The notes: a model not told the origin generated them from the sequence alone. A DNA stretch of 13,320 nt from Pseudomonadota bacterium (GCA_026388865.1 JAPLIX010000275.1:1-13320); one strand, 5' to 3'. Shown: positions 1-6,692, counted from the first letter of the stretch. Translations and numbers: made by a program.

Positions 1-80
1 GATGACAAGGGCGGCAAAAGAAACAGATTTATTTTTGCCTCATGACGGTACTTCACTTCTCTCCTTGCAAGTTATGCGCG

Positions 81-105
81 AGGAGGGGACATGATCACAT
101 CCTAA
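81..105 (+). promoter_or_regulatory. Strong Shine-Dalgarno followed by a five-codon mini-ORF
   Basis: AGGAGGGG at 81-88 is the best ribosome binding site in the first kilobase. It sits 2 nt before an ATG at 91, which reads only M-I-T-S before a stop at 103-105. It could be a leader peptide for the downstream membrane gene pair, the scar of a decayed gene start, or chance. The frame is not that of the next gene. The bases before it (1-80) contain short open frames running off the window edge, none of which can be called a gene. Confidence 0.25.
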
Positions 106-235
106 ATATTGAATATTGACGCGCTGTATTTCTTCGGGGAATAAAGAATCGAGAACAACAGCCATCTTTACCGCAAAGGACTTGCAGCAGCTAAATTTTG
201 TTGCAAGGCCTTTTTTATTATTGGATAACCTTACT

Positions 236-697
236 ATGTTCAGCGATAACCACAGATATATAAAAATATTTCTCCTTGTCCTTATTCTTGTGCTCCTGTG
301 CTTGTACAGCTACCGGGAAAGTAAAAGCATATATATAGACCTTGGAATGTGCCTTGCCAATGCCGGGCAGTTTGACGGGAAGGAAATTCTCCTGGAAAAT
401 TATGTTTACGTGAGCAGCGTCTCAAAAGACCGTTTTGAAATAGAGCAGGAGGGCAAAAAGATTTTTGTTGTGGGCACAGCAGAGGGCCTTGCACCGGGTG
501 ATGAAATAGCGATCCGGGCAGTTTTTCACCGGCAGGGGTACATGACACTCCAGGAACTGCATATTAATAAACTGCGGAATATTAAGATTATCATATCCCT
601 TGCAGCCGCGCTATTTGTTGCCGGGCTGTTTCTCATACGATATCGGTTTACCCTCAACGGCTTTCAGTTTGTGGAGCGCGCATCATGCCGGACCTGA
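236..697 (+). CDS. Small membrane-anchored protein with OB-fold-like central domain
   Basis: The product is 153 aa counted from the ATG at 236. The open frame extends upstream to a TTG at 116, but that 40-residue extension has no ribosome site and looks non-coding. A hydrophobic segment at residues 10-26 (run of I, L and V) and a second at about 116-134 bracket a soluble part. This soluble part (about 48-110) alternates short beta-like strands (EILLENYVYV, FEIEQEGKKIFVVG, GDEIAIRAVFHRQGYMTLQEL), a pattern like an OB-fold domain. The soluble part probably faces the periplasm or outer leaflet. The stop overlaps the next start by 13 bp, so the two are almost certainly co-translated. No enzymatic motif is visible; it may help position or regulate the hydrolase encoded next. 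Family not recognised; the domain call is an inference from the strand pattern. Confidence 0.7.
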   Translation: MFSDNHRYIKIFLLVLILVLLCLYSYRESKSIYIDLGMCLANAGQFDGKEILLENYVYVSSVSKDRFEIEQEGKKIFVVGTAEGLAPGDEIAIRAVFHRQGYMTLQELHINKLRNIKIIISLAAALFVAGLFLIRYRFTLNGFQFVERASCRT

Positions 698-1134
698 TTA
701 CGCACCTCTCAATCAGCTATCTGTTTAATAAGTCGCTCAAGGCGATCAGATACAGTACGCTCTTTTATGTCGGGGCAGTGCTGCCGGATATTGCTACCCG
801 GGCAGTGTCTATACCATATCATCCCGCTGAGTTTGCCGTGTATCCGCTGCATACACCGCTGGGAGTAGTGCTGCTCTGTCTGCTGCTCAGCTTTTTCTTT
901 GCGGAAGCTGAGAGAAAACAGGTGTTCATAAGCCTTATTGCCGGCTCGTCTCTGCATCTTTTCCTTGACCTGTTTCAGAAGCATCTGCAGCCAGGCTACA
1001 CCCTGCTGTTCCCCTTTTCCTGGCAGCCGTTTGAATTCGGCCTTTTCTGGCCGGAAACCATAATAAGCATGGTGCCGCTATGGCTTGTTATTATTTTCGT
1101 CATTGAATTTCGGCTGTGGCTAAAGAGGATTTGA
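685..1134 (+). CDS. YdjM/DUF457-type membrane-bound predicted metal-dependent hydrolase
   Basis: A 149-aa integral membrane protein of the YdjM (PF04307-like) group of inner-membrane predicted metal-dependent hydrolases. Visible signature residues are H7 in DLITH near the N-terminus, the GAVLPDI motif with D35, H56 in HTPLG, and H91/D95 in HLFLDLFQ. These His and Asp residues are the likely metal ligands of the family. Hydrophobic helices lie at about 25-43, 58-73, 80-95 and 124-142, consistent with a small membrane-embedded enzyme of typical length. Its substrate is not established; relatives are annotated as LexA-regulated or phospholipase-C-like without firm biochemistry. It overlaps the preceding gene by 13 bp, indicating translational coupling. 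No own ribosome site of note is visible, which fits coupling. Confidence 0.8.
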   Translation: MPDLITHLSISYLFNKSLKAIRYSTLFYVGAVLPDIATRAVSIPYHPAEFAVYPLHTPLGVVLLCLLLSFFFAEAERKQVFISLIAGSSLHLFLDLFQKHLQPGYTLLFPFSWQPFEFGLFWPETIISMVPLWLVIIFVIEFRLWLKRI

Positions 1135-1195
1135 CCCTTCACGTCTGCACTATAATTCCTGGTGACCGGAGCGCTCACTTTCGTTTATTAATGGC

Positions 1196-1222
1196 TTGAC
1201 TAAGATTCTGATACATTATAAC
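1196..1222 (+). promoter_or_regulatory. Putative sigma-70 promoter of the tRNA gene
   Basis: TTGACT (1196-1201) and TATAAC (1217-1222) are separated by 15 bp, a little short, followed 12 bp later by the mature tRNA 5' end. Position and sequence fit a tRNA promoter, although the spacer is below the 17-bp optimum. Confidence 0.5.
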
Positions 1223-1234
1223 ATTGTAACAAGC

Positions 1235-1311
<77 letters not shown>

Positions 1312-1420
1312 CTTTTTTATAATGCGGCCCTCAATCTCGTGGCACGCTTGCGACATCACAAGGCGCATCCCCTGACGAGAGAGGGAACATTGAGCGCAAT
1401 TACTCGCAAAAGGTAATGAG

Positions 1421-2176
1421 GTGCTGATCGGCGGGCGGGCGCACGCGGTTGCAGAGGCTGAATTCATAGCGCAGGCAGGGTTTCCCTTTGCGGAGATAAG
1501 CATCCGCACCCCTCAGGAATTCAAACGAGAGGTGGCTTCATTCAGGCGCCTGCAGGACCGGTTCGGCATCTTCTATGTGGCCCACGGGCCTGAGGAAGTA
1601 AACACCTGGGAGCCGGAAAAGCTCTGGGCAGACTTTCTGCCGCTGATCAGGTCGCTTCTTGACTGCGCGGCAGAGCTTGCAATTACGGTGTTCACCCTGC
1701 ACTTCTGGCTTGACCGGCGCTTTGTTGCTGATGACATCGCGGCAGAGAAGATCGAAATTTTAAAAGCCATGACGGGCCACGCTGACAAGTGCGGCATCAA
1801 GCTCTGCATAGAGAATCTGAGCGAGCAGGTCTCAGACTTTTCCCCGGTCTTTGCCGCGATAGAAGGACTGGGGATGACACTTGATGTCGGTCACGGCGAG
1901 CTTCTGACAGCACGAAACACTGCCTATGAGTTTGCCGCCGGCTGGCTCCAGCGCATCTGGCATGTCCACCTGCATGATAACCGCGGCGGAGACACGGTTG
2001 AGGATGACCTGCATCTCCCCCTGGGAGAGGGTGTCATAGATTTTGCCGCTATACTTGGCTGCCTCAGGAAGCAGGGTTATGACCGTACCATGACCCTTGA
2101 AATAGCGACTGCAGCTCTCAAGAGCGGGAAAAACATAATTGAGCAGACCTGGCAGCATGAAGCGCCGGACGGGTAA
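1421..2176 (+). CDS. Sugar-phosphate isomerase/epimerase-like TIM-barrel protein
   Basis: A 251-aa protein of the xylose isomerase-like TIM barrel / AP endonuclease family 2 superfamily. It is recognised by the order of metal-ligand motifs: E131 in KLCIENL, D155 and H158 in TLDVGH, H181-H183-H185-D186 in HVHLHDN, and E227 in MTLEIA near the C-terminus. Such enzymes bind divalent metal and act on sugars or related polyols, or on abasic DNA. The HLHDN and LEIA pattern favours the sugar isomerase/epimerase branch; the substrate cannot be told. The start is a GTG with AAAGG about 8-12 nt upstream; no better ATG exists in frame. It is monocistronic as far as seen, lying just downstream of the tRNA. 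Confidence 0.85.
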   Translation: MLIGGRAHAVAEAEFIAQAGFPFAEISIRTPQEFKREVASFRRLQDRFGIFYVAHGPEEVNTWEPEKLWADFLPLIRSLLDCAAELAITVFTLHFWLDRRFVADDIAAEKIEILKAMTGHADKCGIKLCIENLSEQVSDFSPVFAAIEGLGMTLDVGHGELLTARNTAYEFAAGWLQRIWHVHLHDNRGGDTVEDDLHLPLGEGVIDFAAILGCLRKQGYDRTMTLEIATAALKSGKNIIEQTWQHEAPDG

Positions 2177-2260
2177 TCCAAAAATTTTATAAGAAATTAA
2201 CAGGCATGAAACGGCTCGACTGATCTCGCCGAAGTCCACAGAGAACCCAGTCTTCGACGT

Positions 2261-2298
2261 TGAGCCTTTCGGCCACGAGCTCAAGGCCGAGTGGCTCA
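2261..2298. repeat. REP-like imperfect palindrome
   Basis: TGAGCC (2261-2266) pairs with GGCTCA (2293-2298), and CGGCC (2270-2274) with GGCCG (2285-2289). A 3-nt internal loop separates the two stems, and the apical loop is ACGAGCTCAA. The layout resembles the TTCG...GAGCTCA palindromes scattered through many environmental bacterial genomes. It is not followed by a T run, so it is unlikely to be a terminator for the preceding gene. Confidence 0.55.
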
Positions 2299-2439
2299 GA
2301 CGAAACGAGAAAGACTCTGTGCTCTCCAGAAAAAGACGCTATTGTGCTATATAAATAATTACGCAGCAGGCATGTTGATTCTTTTGGGGAATATTAGCGG
2401 AAGATAAAGAATGATACCGCATTTCTTGAGATGGTGAGA

Positions 2440-2560
2440 TGAGAAATTTTGCGGGTTTATCATTTAGTATAAGATAAGTTGCAGGGTGTAACAGAGTGAG
2501 GACGAAGAGGAAAATGACTGAGAGCTGTTTATAGTATGGTAAGAAATATAAAATTTCTCA
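2440..2560. repeat. Perfect 11-bp inverted repeat bracketing 99 bp
   Basis: TGAGAAATTTT at 2440-2450 and its exact complement AAAATTTCTCA at 2550-2560 enclose a non-coding stretch. The right arm runs directly into the CTCTGTGGTT dispersed core (2566-2575). It may be a decayed miniature element; no target duplication is obvious. Confidence 0.4.
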
Positions 2561-2616
2561 GTGGCCTCTGTGGTTAAATTTTGACAATACGCCCGGCTGC
2601 TTAAGGGAACTGCCCT

Positions 2617-2940
2617 ATGAAAGAATCGGAAATTTTACAGCACCTGGAAGAGATCGCGGAAAAGCTTGCTGTCAAGGTTCAGCAGGTGAACCTGCGGAAG
2701 GACTATTACAACTTAAAGAGCGGGCTGTGCAAAGTAAAGGGTGAATACCGGATTATTGTTGATAAACATCTCAACCTGTCTGAAAAGATAGATGTGCTCA
2801 TCGACGCTCTTGGTGAATTTGATATTGAAGGTCTCTACATTAATCCCTATGTGCGCAGGCTGTTTGAAAAGCGCAGCGTTGCAGGCAGCGTTCCTCTCCT
2901 GTTAGAGAGCGGCCCTGCAGATACCCACCCCTCCCCGTAA
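2617..2940 (+). CDS. Conserved small hypothetical protein
   Basis: A 107-aa soluble protein with no signal peptide or membrane segment. An N-terminal helix (3-20) is followed by the most distinctive block, residues 20-50 (LKSGLCKVKGEYRIIVDKHL). Another helical part (52-70) and a short GLYINPYVRRLFEK block come next. I recall similar small proteins as uncharacterised entries in Nitrospirota and deltaproteobacteria, but assign no function. The last 20 residues (from about 88) are proline-rich and look unconserved. The start is supported by AAGGGA at 2603-2608, 8 nt before the ATG. It stands 106 bp before the purine permease, in the same orientation. Confidence 0.75.
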   Translation: MKESEILQHLEEIAEKLAVKVQQVNLRKDYYNLKSGLCKVKGEYRIIVDKHLNLSEKIDVLIDALGEFDIEGLYINPYVRRLFEKRSVAGSVPLLLESGPADTHPSP

Positions 2941-2970
2941 TTTTACCCTACCCGACCCCTGTAACGCGTG

Positions 2971-3010
2971 GCATAGTGAATCGTAACCGTTCTCAGGTAC
3001 TACACTATGC
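2971..3010. repeat. 8-bp perfect inverted repeat upstream of the permease
   Basis: GCATAGTG (2971-2978) and CACTATGC (3003-3010) could form a stem with a 24-nt loop in the leader of the purine permease gene, ending 25 nt before its ribosome site. It might act as an attenuator stem or an operator. It does not match the three-way-junction layout of a purine riboswitch. Confidence 0.35.
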
Positions 3011-3046
3011 AGGCATCTACGAGTACATCCAGTCCGGAGGTTATGT

Positions 3047-4432
3047 ATGGCGAAGGGATTGCTGGAGCGGATGTTTAAACTGAGCGAGCGCAACACCACG
3101 GTCCGCACCGAGGTCCTCGGCGGCGCAACCACGTTTGTTACCATGGCCTACATCATCATTGTCAATCCCGCCATACTGAGCTTTGCCGGAATTCCGCATG
3201 GGCCCGCCACGGTTGCGACCATACTGGCCGCGGTGTTCGGCTCGCTCGTCATGGGGCTGTATGCCAACCGGCCGATTGCCGTGGCGCCGTACATGGGAGA
3301 AAACGCCTTTATCGCCTTCGGCCTGGCGCCCATGGGCATTGGCTGGCCGCAGCTGTTTGGCGCGGTCTTTGTGAGCGGCTGCGGTTTTTTTGTCATAACG
3401 CTGCTGCGCATCCGCTCCTGGCTGGCGAACTCCATTTCTGCGAGCATGAAGCACAGCTTTGCAGTGGGCATCGGGCTGTTCCTGTCGTTCATCGGCCTCT
3501 ATGAAACCGGCATTGTGACCAGCTTTGTCACCGGCATGCCGCCACAGGCCCTGCTCTATCCGAATTCTACCGTGCTGCATGCCCCTGATGTGCCGGTCAA
3601 GATCGGCAACTTAAAAAGCCCCGAAGTGCTGCTGGCTTTGTTCGGGTTCTTTCTTATCAGCATGCTGCTCTATCACCGGGTGCGGGGTGGGATACTGCTG
3701 GGCATTGCCCTCACCGCGCTGCTGGGATATATGGTGGGGATGGGGCGGCCGCCGCGGGCTCTTATGGCGATGCCGTTTACCGGAGACTATAACCTGGCAG
3801 CAATCGCCTTCAAACTCGATATTCCCGGCGTCTTCAAACTCAATTTTCTCCCTATTCTGCTCACCCTGTTTTTGATGGGGTTCCTTGACACCCTCGGCAC
3901 GCTCGTTGGCGTGGGGGCGGCCGGCAACATGGTTGATGACAAGGGAAATTTTCCGCAGATTGAGCGGCCGATGCTGGCGGACGCGGTCACCTGCATGTTC
4001 AGCGGGGTAATCGGGACATCAACCAGCGGCGCCTATATTGAATCTGCCACCGGCATCAGCGAGGGAGCGCGCACCGGCCTGGCGTCAGTGGTTACCGCGG
4101 CGCTGTTTGCCGTGTCGCTGTTTTTCATCCCGCTCATAGAGCCGCTGCAGTATCTGCGCTATGCCTATGGCCCGGCCCTGATCGCCGTCGGCGTGATGAT
4201 GATCGGCTCCATCACTAAAATAGATTTCAACGACTTGACGGAGCTGATCCCGGCCTTTGCCACCATCGTGATGATGGTCTTTACCTACAACATTGCCAAC
4301 GGGCTCACCGCCGGGCTGGTCATATACCCGCTGATGAAGGTCTTTGCCGGCAGGATCAGGGAACTTAACTGGGGTATCGTGGTGCTGGCTCTTCTTTGCA
4401 GCGTTTACTATATCTTTGGATTGCCGCACTAA
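3047..4432 (+). CDS. NCS2 family (AzgA-type) purine permease
   Basis: A 461-aa polytopic inner-membrane transporter of the COG2252 guanine/hypoxanthine/adenine permease group; length is normal for the family (about 430-480). Family blocks are TTFVTMAYIIIVNPAILSFAG (28-48), the substrate-site segment VAPYMGENAFIAFGL (79-93), FLMGFLDTLGTLVGVGAAGNM (about 276-296) and TSTSGAYIESATGISEGARTG (about 324-344). The usual APGMGLNA motif is APYMGENA here, a variant that could affect which base is carried. It is likely a proton symporter importing purine bases. A strong ribosome site GGAGG (3036-3040) lies 6 nt before the ATG and fixes the start. It is probably transcribed alone. A palindromic element begins directly after the stop. 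Confidence 0.93.
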   Translation: MAKGLLERMFKLSERNTTVRTEVLGGATTFVTMAYIIIVNPAILSFAGIPHGPATVATILAAVFGSLVMGLYANRPIAVAPYMGENAFIAFGLAPMGIGWPQLFGAVFVSGCGFFVITLLRIRSWLANSISASMKHSFAVGIGLFLSFIGLYETGIVTSFVTGMPPQALLYPNSTVLHAPDVPVKIGNLKSPEVLLALFGFFLISMLLYHRVRGGILLGIALTALLGYMVGMGRPPRALMAMPFTGDYNLAAIAFKLDIPGVFKLNFLPILLTLFLMGFLDTLGTLVGVGAAGNMVDDKGNFPQIERPMLADAVTCMFSGVIGTSTSGAYIESATGISEGARTGLASVVTAALFAVSLFFIPLIEPLQYLRYAYGPALIAVGVMMIGSITKIDFNDLTELIPAFATIVMMVFTYNIANGLTAGLVIYPLMKVFAGRIRELNWGIVVLALLCSVYYIFGLPH

Positions 4433-4609
4433 CAGGCTGTTGAAAAACGCCCATCTGTCCCGACCTGCGTCGGGATTACCCTCTTTCCCGATAGCTATCG
4501 GGATCGTTGCGGCGTACCCTGAAGTACGCCTCACTTCTGGAGGATTTCGGGAGCCTTGCATCTGTGCATTTTTGACCAGCCTGGGAAAAACAACTTTTTT
4601 AACAACCTG
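4433..4609. mobile_element. MITE/REP-like palindromic element with terminal inverted repeats
   Basis: The left end CAGGCTGTTGAAAAA (4433-4447) is mirrored by TTTTTGACCAGCCTG (4569-4583; 13 of 15 bases complementary, about 17 of 21 if extended inward). It is mirrored again by TTTTTTAACAACCTG (4595-4609; 13 of 15). Three strong hairpins lie inside: TCCCGAC/GTCGGGA (4458-4475), the perfect 18-bp palindrome TCCCGATAGCTATCGGGA (4486-4503) and GGCGTAC/GTACGCC (4511-4530). It has no coding capacity. From memory, elements with this CAGGCTGTTGAAAAA end occur in many copies in deltaproteobacterial and Nitrospirota genomes. Sitting right at the permease stop, it could also end or stabilise that transcript. 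The doubled right end suggests two nested or overlapping copies. Confidence 0.7.
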
Positions 4610-4639
4610 CTAAAACGAGACTGCGGGCGCTTATAAAAA

Positions 4640-4694
4640 TTCCCTGTTGACATGAACGAAGATTATGATGCACAATTAATCGGTGCACAGGGAA
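4640..4694. repeat. 8-bp inverted repeat upstream of small exported ORF
   Basis: TTCCCTGT (4640-4647) and ACAGGGAA (4687-4694) are exact complements; inside them TGCAC (4669-4673) and GTGCA (4683-4687) form a second small dyad. A TTGACA (4647-4652) lies at the left arm with a weak CACAAT 18 bp on, so this may be a promoter/operator region for the following small genes. Confidence 0.3.
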
Positions 4695-4743
4695 CCGGCG
4701 TGCCGGGGCTGTGGAATTTGCAACATTGAACAAACAAAACGCT

Positions 4744-5043
4744 ATGTATTTCACAAGAATGACACCTGTTATCACCGTCCTGTTTGTTTTACTCTGCGCC
4801 ATGGTATGTCCTTTATCGCAGGGATTATGTGCCGGGCTGCTTGATGAAGATCTCGCGTGCTGTATCAAGAAAAGATACAGTAACAGTGAGTCCCGGATTC
4901 ATGTGCTTGGCTTTCTGCAGAAGATTTTCAACGGCACAATCTCTCGTTCCTGCTGTTGGCCCAGGCCGCTGTATTTAGTCACTACCAATACTTATACCGC
5001 GCTTTCATTGACATCACTCTCTTCAACGATTCTCCTGCTATAA
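4744..5043 (+). CDS. Small exported protein, possibly frameshifted
   Basis: A 99-aa reading frame whose first 31 residues look like a Sec signal peptide (basic start, hydrophobic run VITVLFVLLCAMV, then a polar end near QGLCA). An in-frame GTG at 4711 would add 11 residues but no strong ribosome site favours either. The mature part up to about residue 70 contains a Cys pair (ACC) and FLQKIFNG. The final 30 residues (SLTSLSSTILLL) look like out-of-frame translation, whereas another frame of the same DNA stays open until just before the next gene. A single-base shift near 4925-4960 would join the two. No family recognised. It is the first of a small-gene group with the membrane protein at 5184. 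Confidence 0.4.
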   Translation: MYFTRMTPVITVLFVLLCAMVCPLSQGLCAGLLDEDLACCIKKRYSNSESRIHVLGFLQKIFNGTISRSCCWPRPLYLVTTNTYTALSLTSLSSTILLL

Positions 5044-5162
5044 AATTACCCCCGCAGCAGAGCATAGTCTTAAATAGGCAGCGCAGTACACAGATCTGTT
5101 TACTGCCTGGCATATCCGATTTTTTATTACAGCATGACATTTCAGTGCAGCATTATGTGTGA
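4956..5162 (+). CDS. Alternative-frame C-terminal part of the preceding small gene
   Basis: This frame is already open from about 4890 and reads SFLLLAQAAVFSHYQYLYRAFIDITLF and onward to a stop at 5160-5162. That stop is only 10 nt before the AGGAGGG ribosome site of the next gene. The composition (aromatic and hydrophobic mix, sensible stop spacing) looks more protein-like than the overlapping end of the upstream ORF. The ATG at 4956 has no ribosome site, so it is better read as a fragment than as an independent gene. It could equally be non-coding. Confidence 0.3.
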   Translation: MAQAAVFSHYQYLYRAFIDITLFNDSPAIKLPPQQSIVLNRQRSTQICLLPGISDFLLQHDISVQHYV

Positions 5163-5183
5163 ACCTTAGTCGAGGAGGGCTCT

Positions 5184-5627
5184 ATGCTGGTTTCACGACT
5201 AACGCTTATAGTTATTGCAGCATGCGTCTGGTATGGGGGAGGGATAGCATTATTGTTTAAAGGCGGTTCTCTGGTAAAGGATGCTTATGCAATCGATTCG
5301 CAGTCTGTGTGGTCTTATGGAGCGCCGCTCCTGGGGGTTATTATTGGTTTTGTCAAAGCACGATTCATCTTCAATCATGCCTGCAAGAAAAATATTATCA
5401 GGATCAGGTCATTAGTAAATCTGCGAATCTGGCAATGCTTCAGACCGGGAATGCTGATTTTTCTTGCTATCATTATCCCGACCGGGGCGTGGATGTCCAG
5501 AGCAGCAGCCGGAAATTTTGGCTATTTGTGCAGTGTTGCCGCTCTTGATCTTTCGATTGCGACGGCTCTCCTGACCTCAAGCCTGGTTTTCTGGAAGCTG
5601 AAGGCATTCTCCGGCAGCGCTCTATAG
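5184..5627 (+). CDS. Four-helix integral membrane protein, uncharacterised
   Basis: A 147-aa protein with hydrophobic helices at about 5-25, 43-60, 88-105 and 115-137. The second helix runs into a basic segment, GFVKARFIFNHACKKNIIRIR (residues 55-75), which probably lies in the cytoplasm and is the most family-like part. I recall uncharacterised membrane proteins of 130-150 aa in deltaproteobacteria with a similar lysine/arginine-rich motif after helix 2 and a late helix ending in a serine-rich LLTSSLVFWK. No catalytic residues are apparent. The start is firm: AGGAGGG (5173-5179) 4 nt before the ATG. It follows the small exported ORF closely and may be co-expressed with it. Confidence 0.75.
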   Translation: MLVSRLTLIVIAACVWYGGGIALLFKGGSLVKDAYAIDSQSVWSYGAPLLGVIIGFVKARFIFNHACKKNIIRIRSLVNLRIWQCFRPGMLIFLAIIIPTGAWMSRAAAGNFGYLCSVAALDLSIATALLTSSLVFWKLKAFSGSAL

Positions 5628-5782
5628 CACGATTACGGGGAATTGTTTCGTTACCATGCAGCACGGCAGCGGGGCGCCAGGATGAACGTTATTACCGGCA
5701 GACCCCGGCACAACAATATTTTGCTGCTGACCTGAGTGTTCTTTTCTTGAGCAGGCCGGCATGCATACACAGGATGTAATAG

Positions 5783-6001
5783 ATGACAAAGAAAGAGCTT
5801 AACGAGTTGAAGAAGCTGGCGAAGTTTCTCTGGAACCAGGCTGATTTTCTGGAGAAGGATGGTAATAATAGATCGCAGGCGGCTGATTTGATTGAGTACA
5901 GCAGCCGGAGAGCAAAGGCAGATGCCTACCGGCACACCAGTACCCTGCTGTCAATGAAACTGGAAAAACTCCAGGGTAACAGAAATAAAAATGTTTTATA
6001 G
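5783..6001 (+). CDS. 72-aa highly charged helical protein
   Basis: A short soluble protein, rich in Lys, Glu, Asn and Arg, that looks all-helical with coiled-coil potential (residues 1-25 and 35-66). There is no signal peptide, cysteine or known motif. AGGA at 5771-5774 lies 8 nt before the ATG, supporting the start. It is separated by 155 bp (5628-5782, no gene or strong structure seen) from the membrane protein gene and 102 bp from the TerB-like gene. Function unknown. Confidence 0.6.
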   Translation: MTKKELNELKKLAKFLWNQADFLEKDGNNRSQAADLIEYSSRRAKADAYRHTSTLLSMKLEKLQGNRNKNVL

Positions 6002-6103
6002 GAAAGGTTAGAATATAGTATAAACGGTGTATTCTTAAAATAATCGGGCGGTGACATTTATTCTTTTCATGTTGTTACGTGTTTAATCACGCGGGAGACT
6101 TTT

Positions 6104-6535
6104 ATGACTAACACCTATCTTGATAGAAGTAATTACGTGAAGGGTCTATTGCTTTTAATTGGAAAAGACCACAAGATAACAGATAGTGAAAGAGATTTTT
6201 TACAAAAAATAGGGAACGCGCTCAGTTTCGACAAAAAGTTTATAGAGAGTGCCATTAATGAGTTATTTGATAATGAATATTTAGGGAATGAACCGCCCGT
6301 CTTTTCCCGGAAACAGTATGCTGAAGCTTTTCTTCGAGATGCGATTCAACTGGCCCTTATTGACAATGATCTGTCAAGTGAAGAATTTGGCTGGTTGCAG
6401 TCAATAACCGTGGCAAACGATTTAGCAAATGAGTGGCTGGAAAATGAATTAGGGGATTACCTGAGCGGTACCGATACGCACGAATCACAAGAGCTTGAAA
6501 TAGAGAAAATATTTAATACCGCAGAACATATCTGA
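6104..6535 (+). CDS. TerB-like (tellurite resistance/DjlA N-terminal type) helical protein
   Basis: A 143-aa cytoplasmic all-helical protein resembling the TerB-like fold. It shows two acidic, probably metal-binding stretches typical of that fold: IGKDHKITDSERDFLQKIG (19-37, with D22, D27, E29) and LIDNDLSSEEFGWLQSI (85-101, with D87, D89, E93, E94). They are about 65 residues apart, as expected for the internal pseudo-repeat. TerB-like proteins are linked to stress response and membrane-associated calcium-binding complexes, but no other ter gene is nearby, so a tellurite role should not be assumed. GGGAG upstream (6093-6097, 6 nt before the ATG) supports the start. Codon use is more AT-rich than the permease gene, hinting at a different history. 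Confidence 0.65.
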   Translation: MTNTYLDRSNYVKGLLLLIGKDHKITDSERDFLQKIGNALSFDKKFIESAINELFDNEYLGNEPPVFSRKQYAEAFLRDAIQLALIDNDLSSEEFGWLQSITVANDLANEWLENELGDYLSGTDTHESQELEIEKIFNTAEHI

Positions 6536-6626
6536 GATTAAGGCTGGTAAAAGATTTACACTTTCTTAACACTTTTTACAAACTTTCCTCACATTTCCCA
6601 TCCATACTGTAGGCGTCCCCAAGATA

Positions 6627-6692
6627 GAACCACAGAGTTCACGGGGAATTCCCCTGAGAACCCCTCCCAATGCCCTGTGCACTCTGTGGTTC
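6627..6692. repeat. Inverted repeat with 16-bp arms around a 12-bp palindrome
   Basis: GAACCACAGAGTTCAC (6627-6642) and GTGCACTCTGTGGTTC (6677-6692) are complementary at 15 of 16 positions. Just inside the left arm lies the perfect palindrome GGGGAATTCCCC (6643-6654). The arm core AACCACAGAG is the same 10-mer found inverted at 2566-2575. It lies in the 221-bp gene-free gap between the TerB-like gene and the next small exported ORF. It has the look of a small non-autonomous dispersed repeat and could fold into a long hairpin in RNA. Confidence 0.75.

Larger units (their letters stand above)
2177..2616. other. 440-bp gene-free, repeat-rich intergenic region
   Basis: No credible coding sequence is present on either strand. 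It holds a REP-like hairpin (2261-2298), a perfect 11-bp inverted repeat with arms 110 bp apart (2440-2450 and 2550-2560), and a copy of the dispersed core CTCTGTGGTT (2566-2575) that recurs at 6.6 kb. The rest is AT-rich. The ribosome site AAGGGA at 2603-2608 belongs to the following gene. Confidence 0.7.

Noticed and set aside
1832..2284. 150-aa minus-strand ORF
   Set aside because: It runs antisense through the TIM-barrel gene and the REP-like hairpin, with no ribosome site or domain; shadow frame.
2941..3046. Possible purine riboswitch upstream of the purine permease
   Set aside because: Only one 8-bp stem is present; the three-helix junction and conserved loop-loop sequences of the purine aptamer are absent, and the leader is short.
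3041..3580. 179-aa minus-strand ORF, and several others antisense to the permease
   Set aside because: Composition (His, Arg, Gln rich, no hydrophobic core pattern) is that of antisense translation of a GC-rich membrane protein gene.
6104..6535. Tellurite-resistance operon
   Set aside because: Only one TerB-like domain protein is present; no terC, terD/E or related gene is nearby, so resistance should not be inferred.
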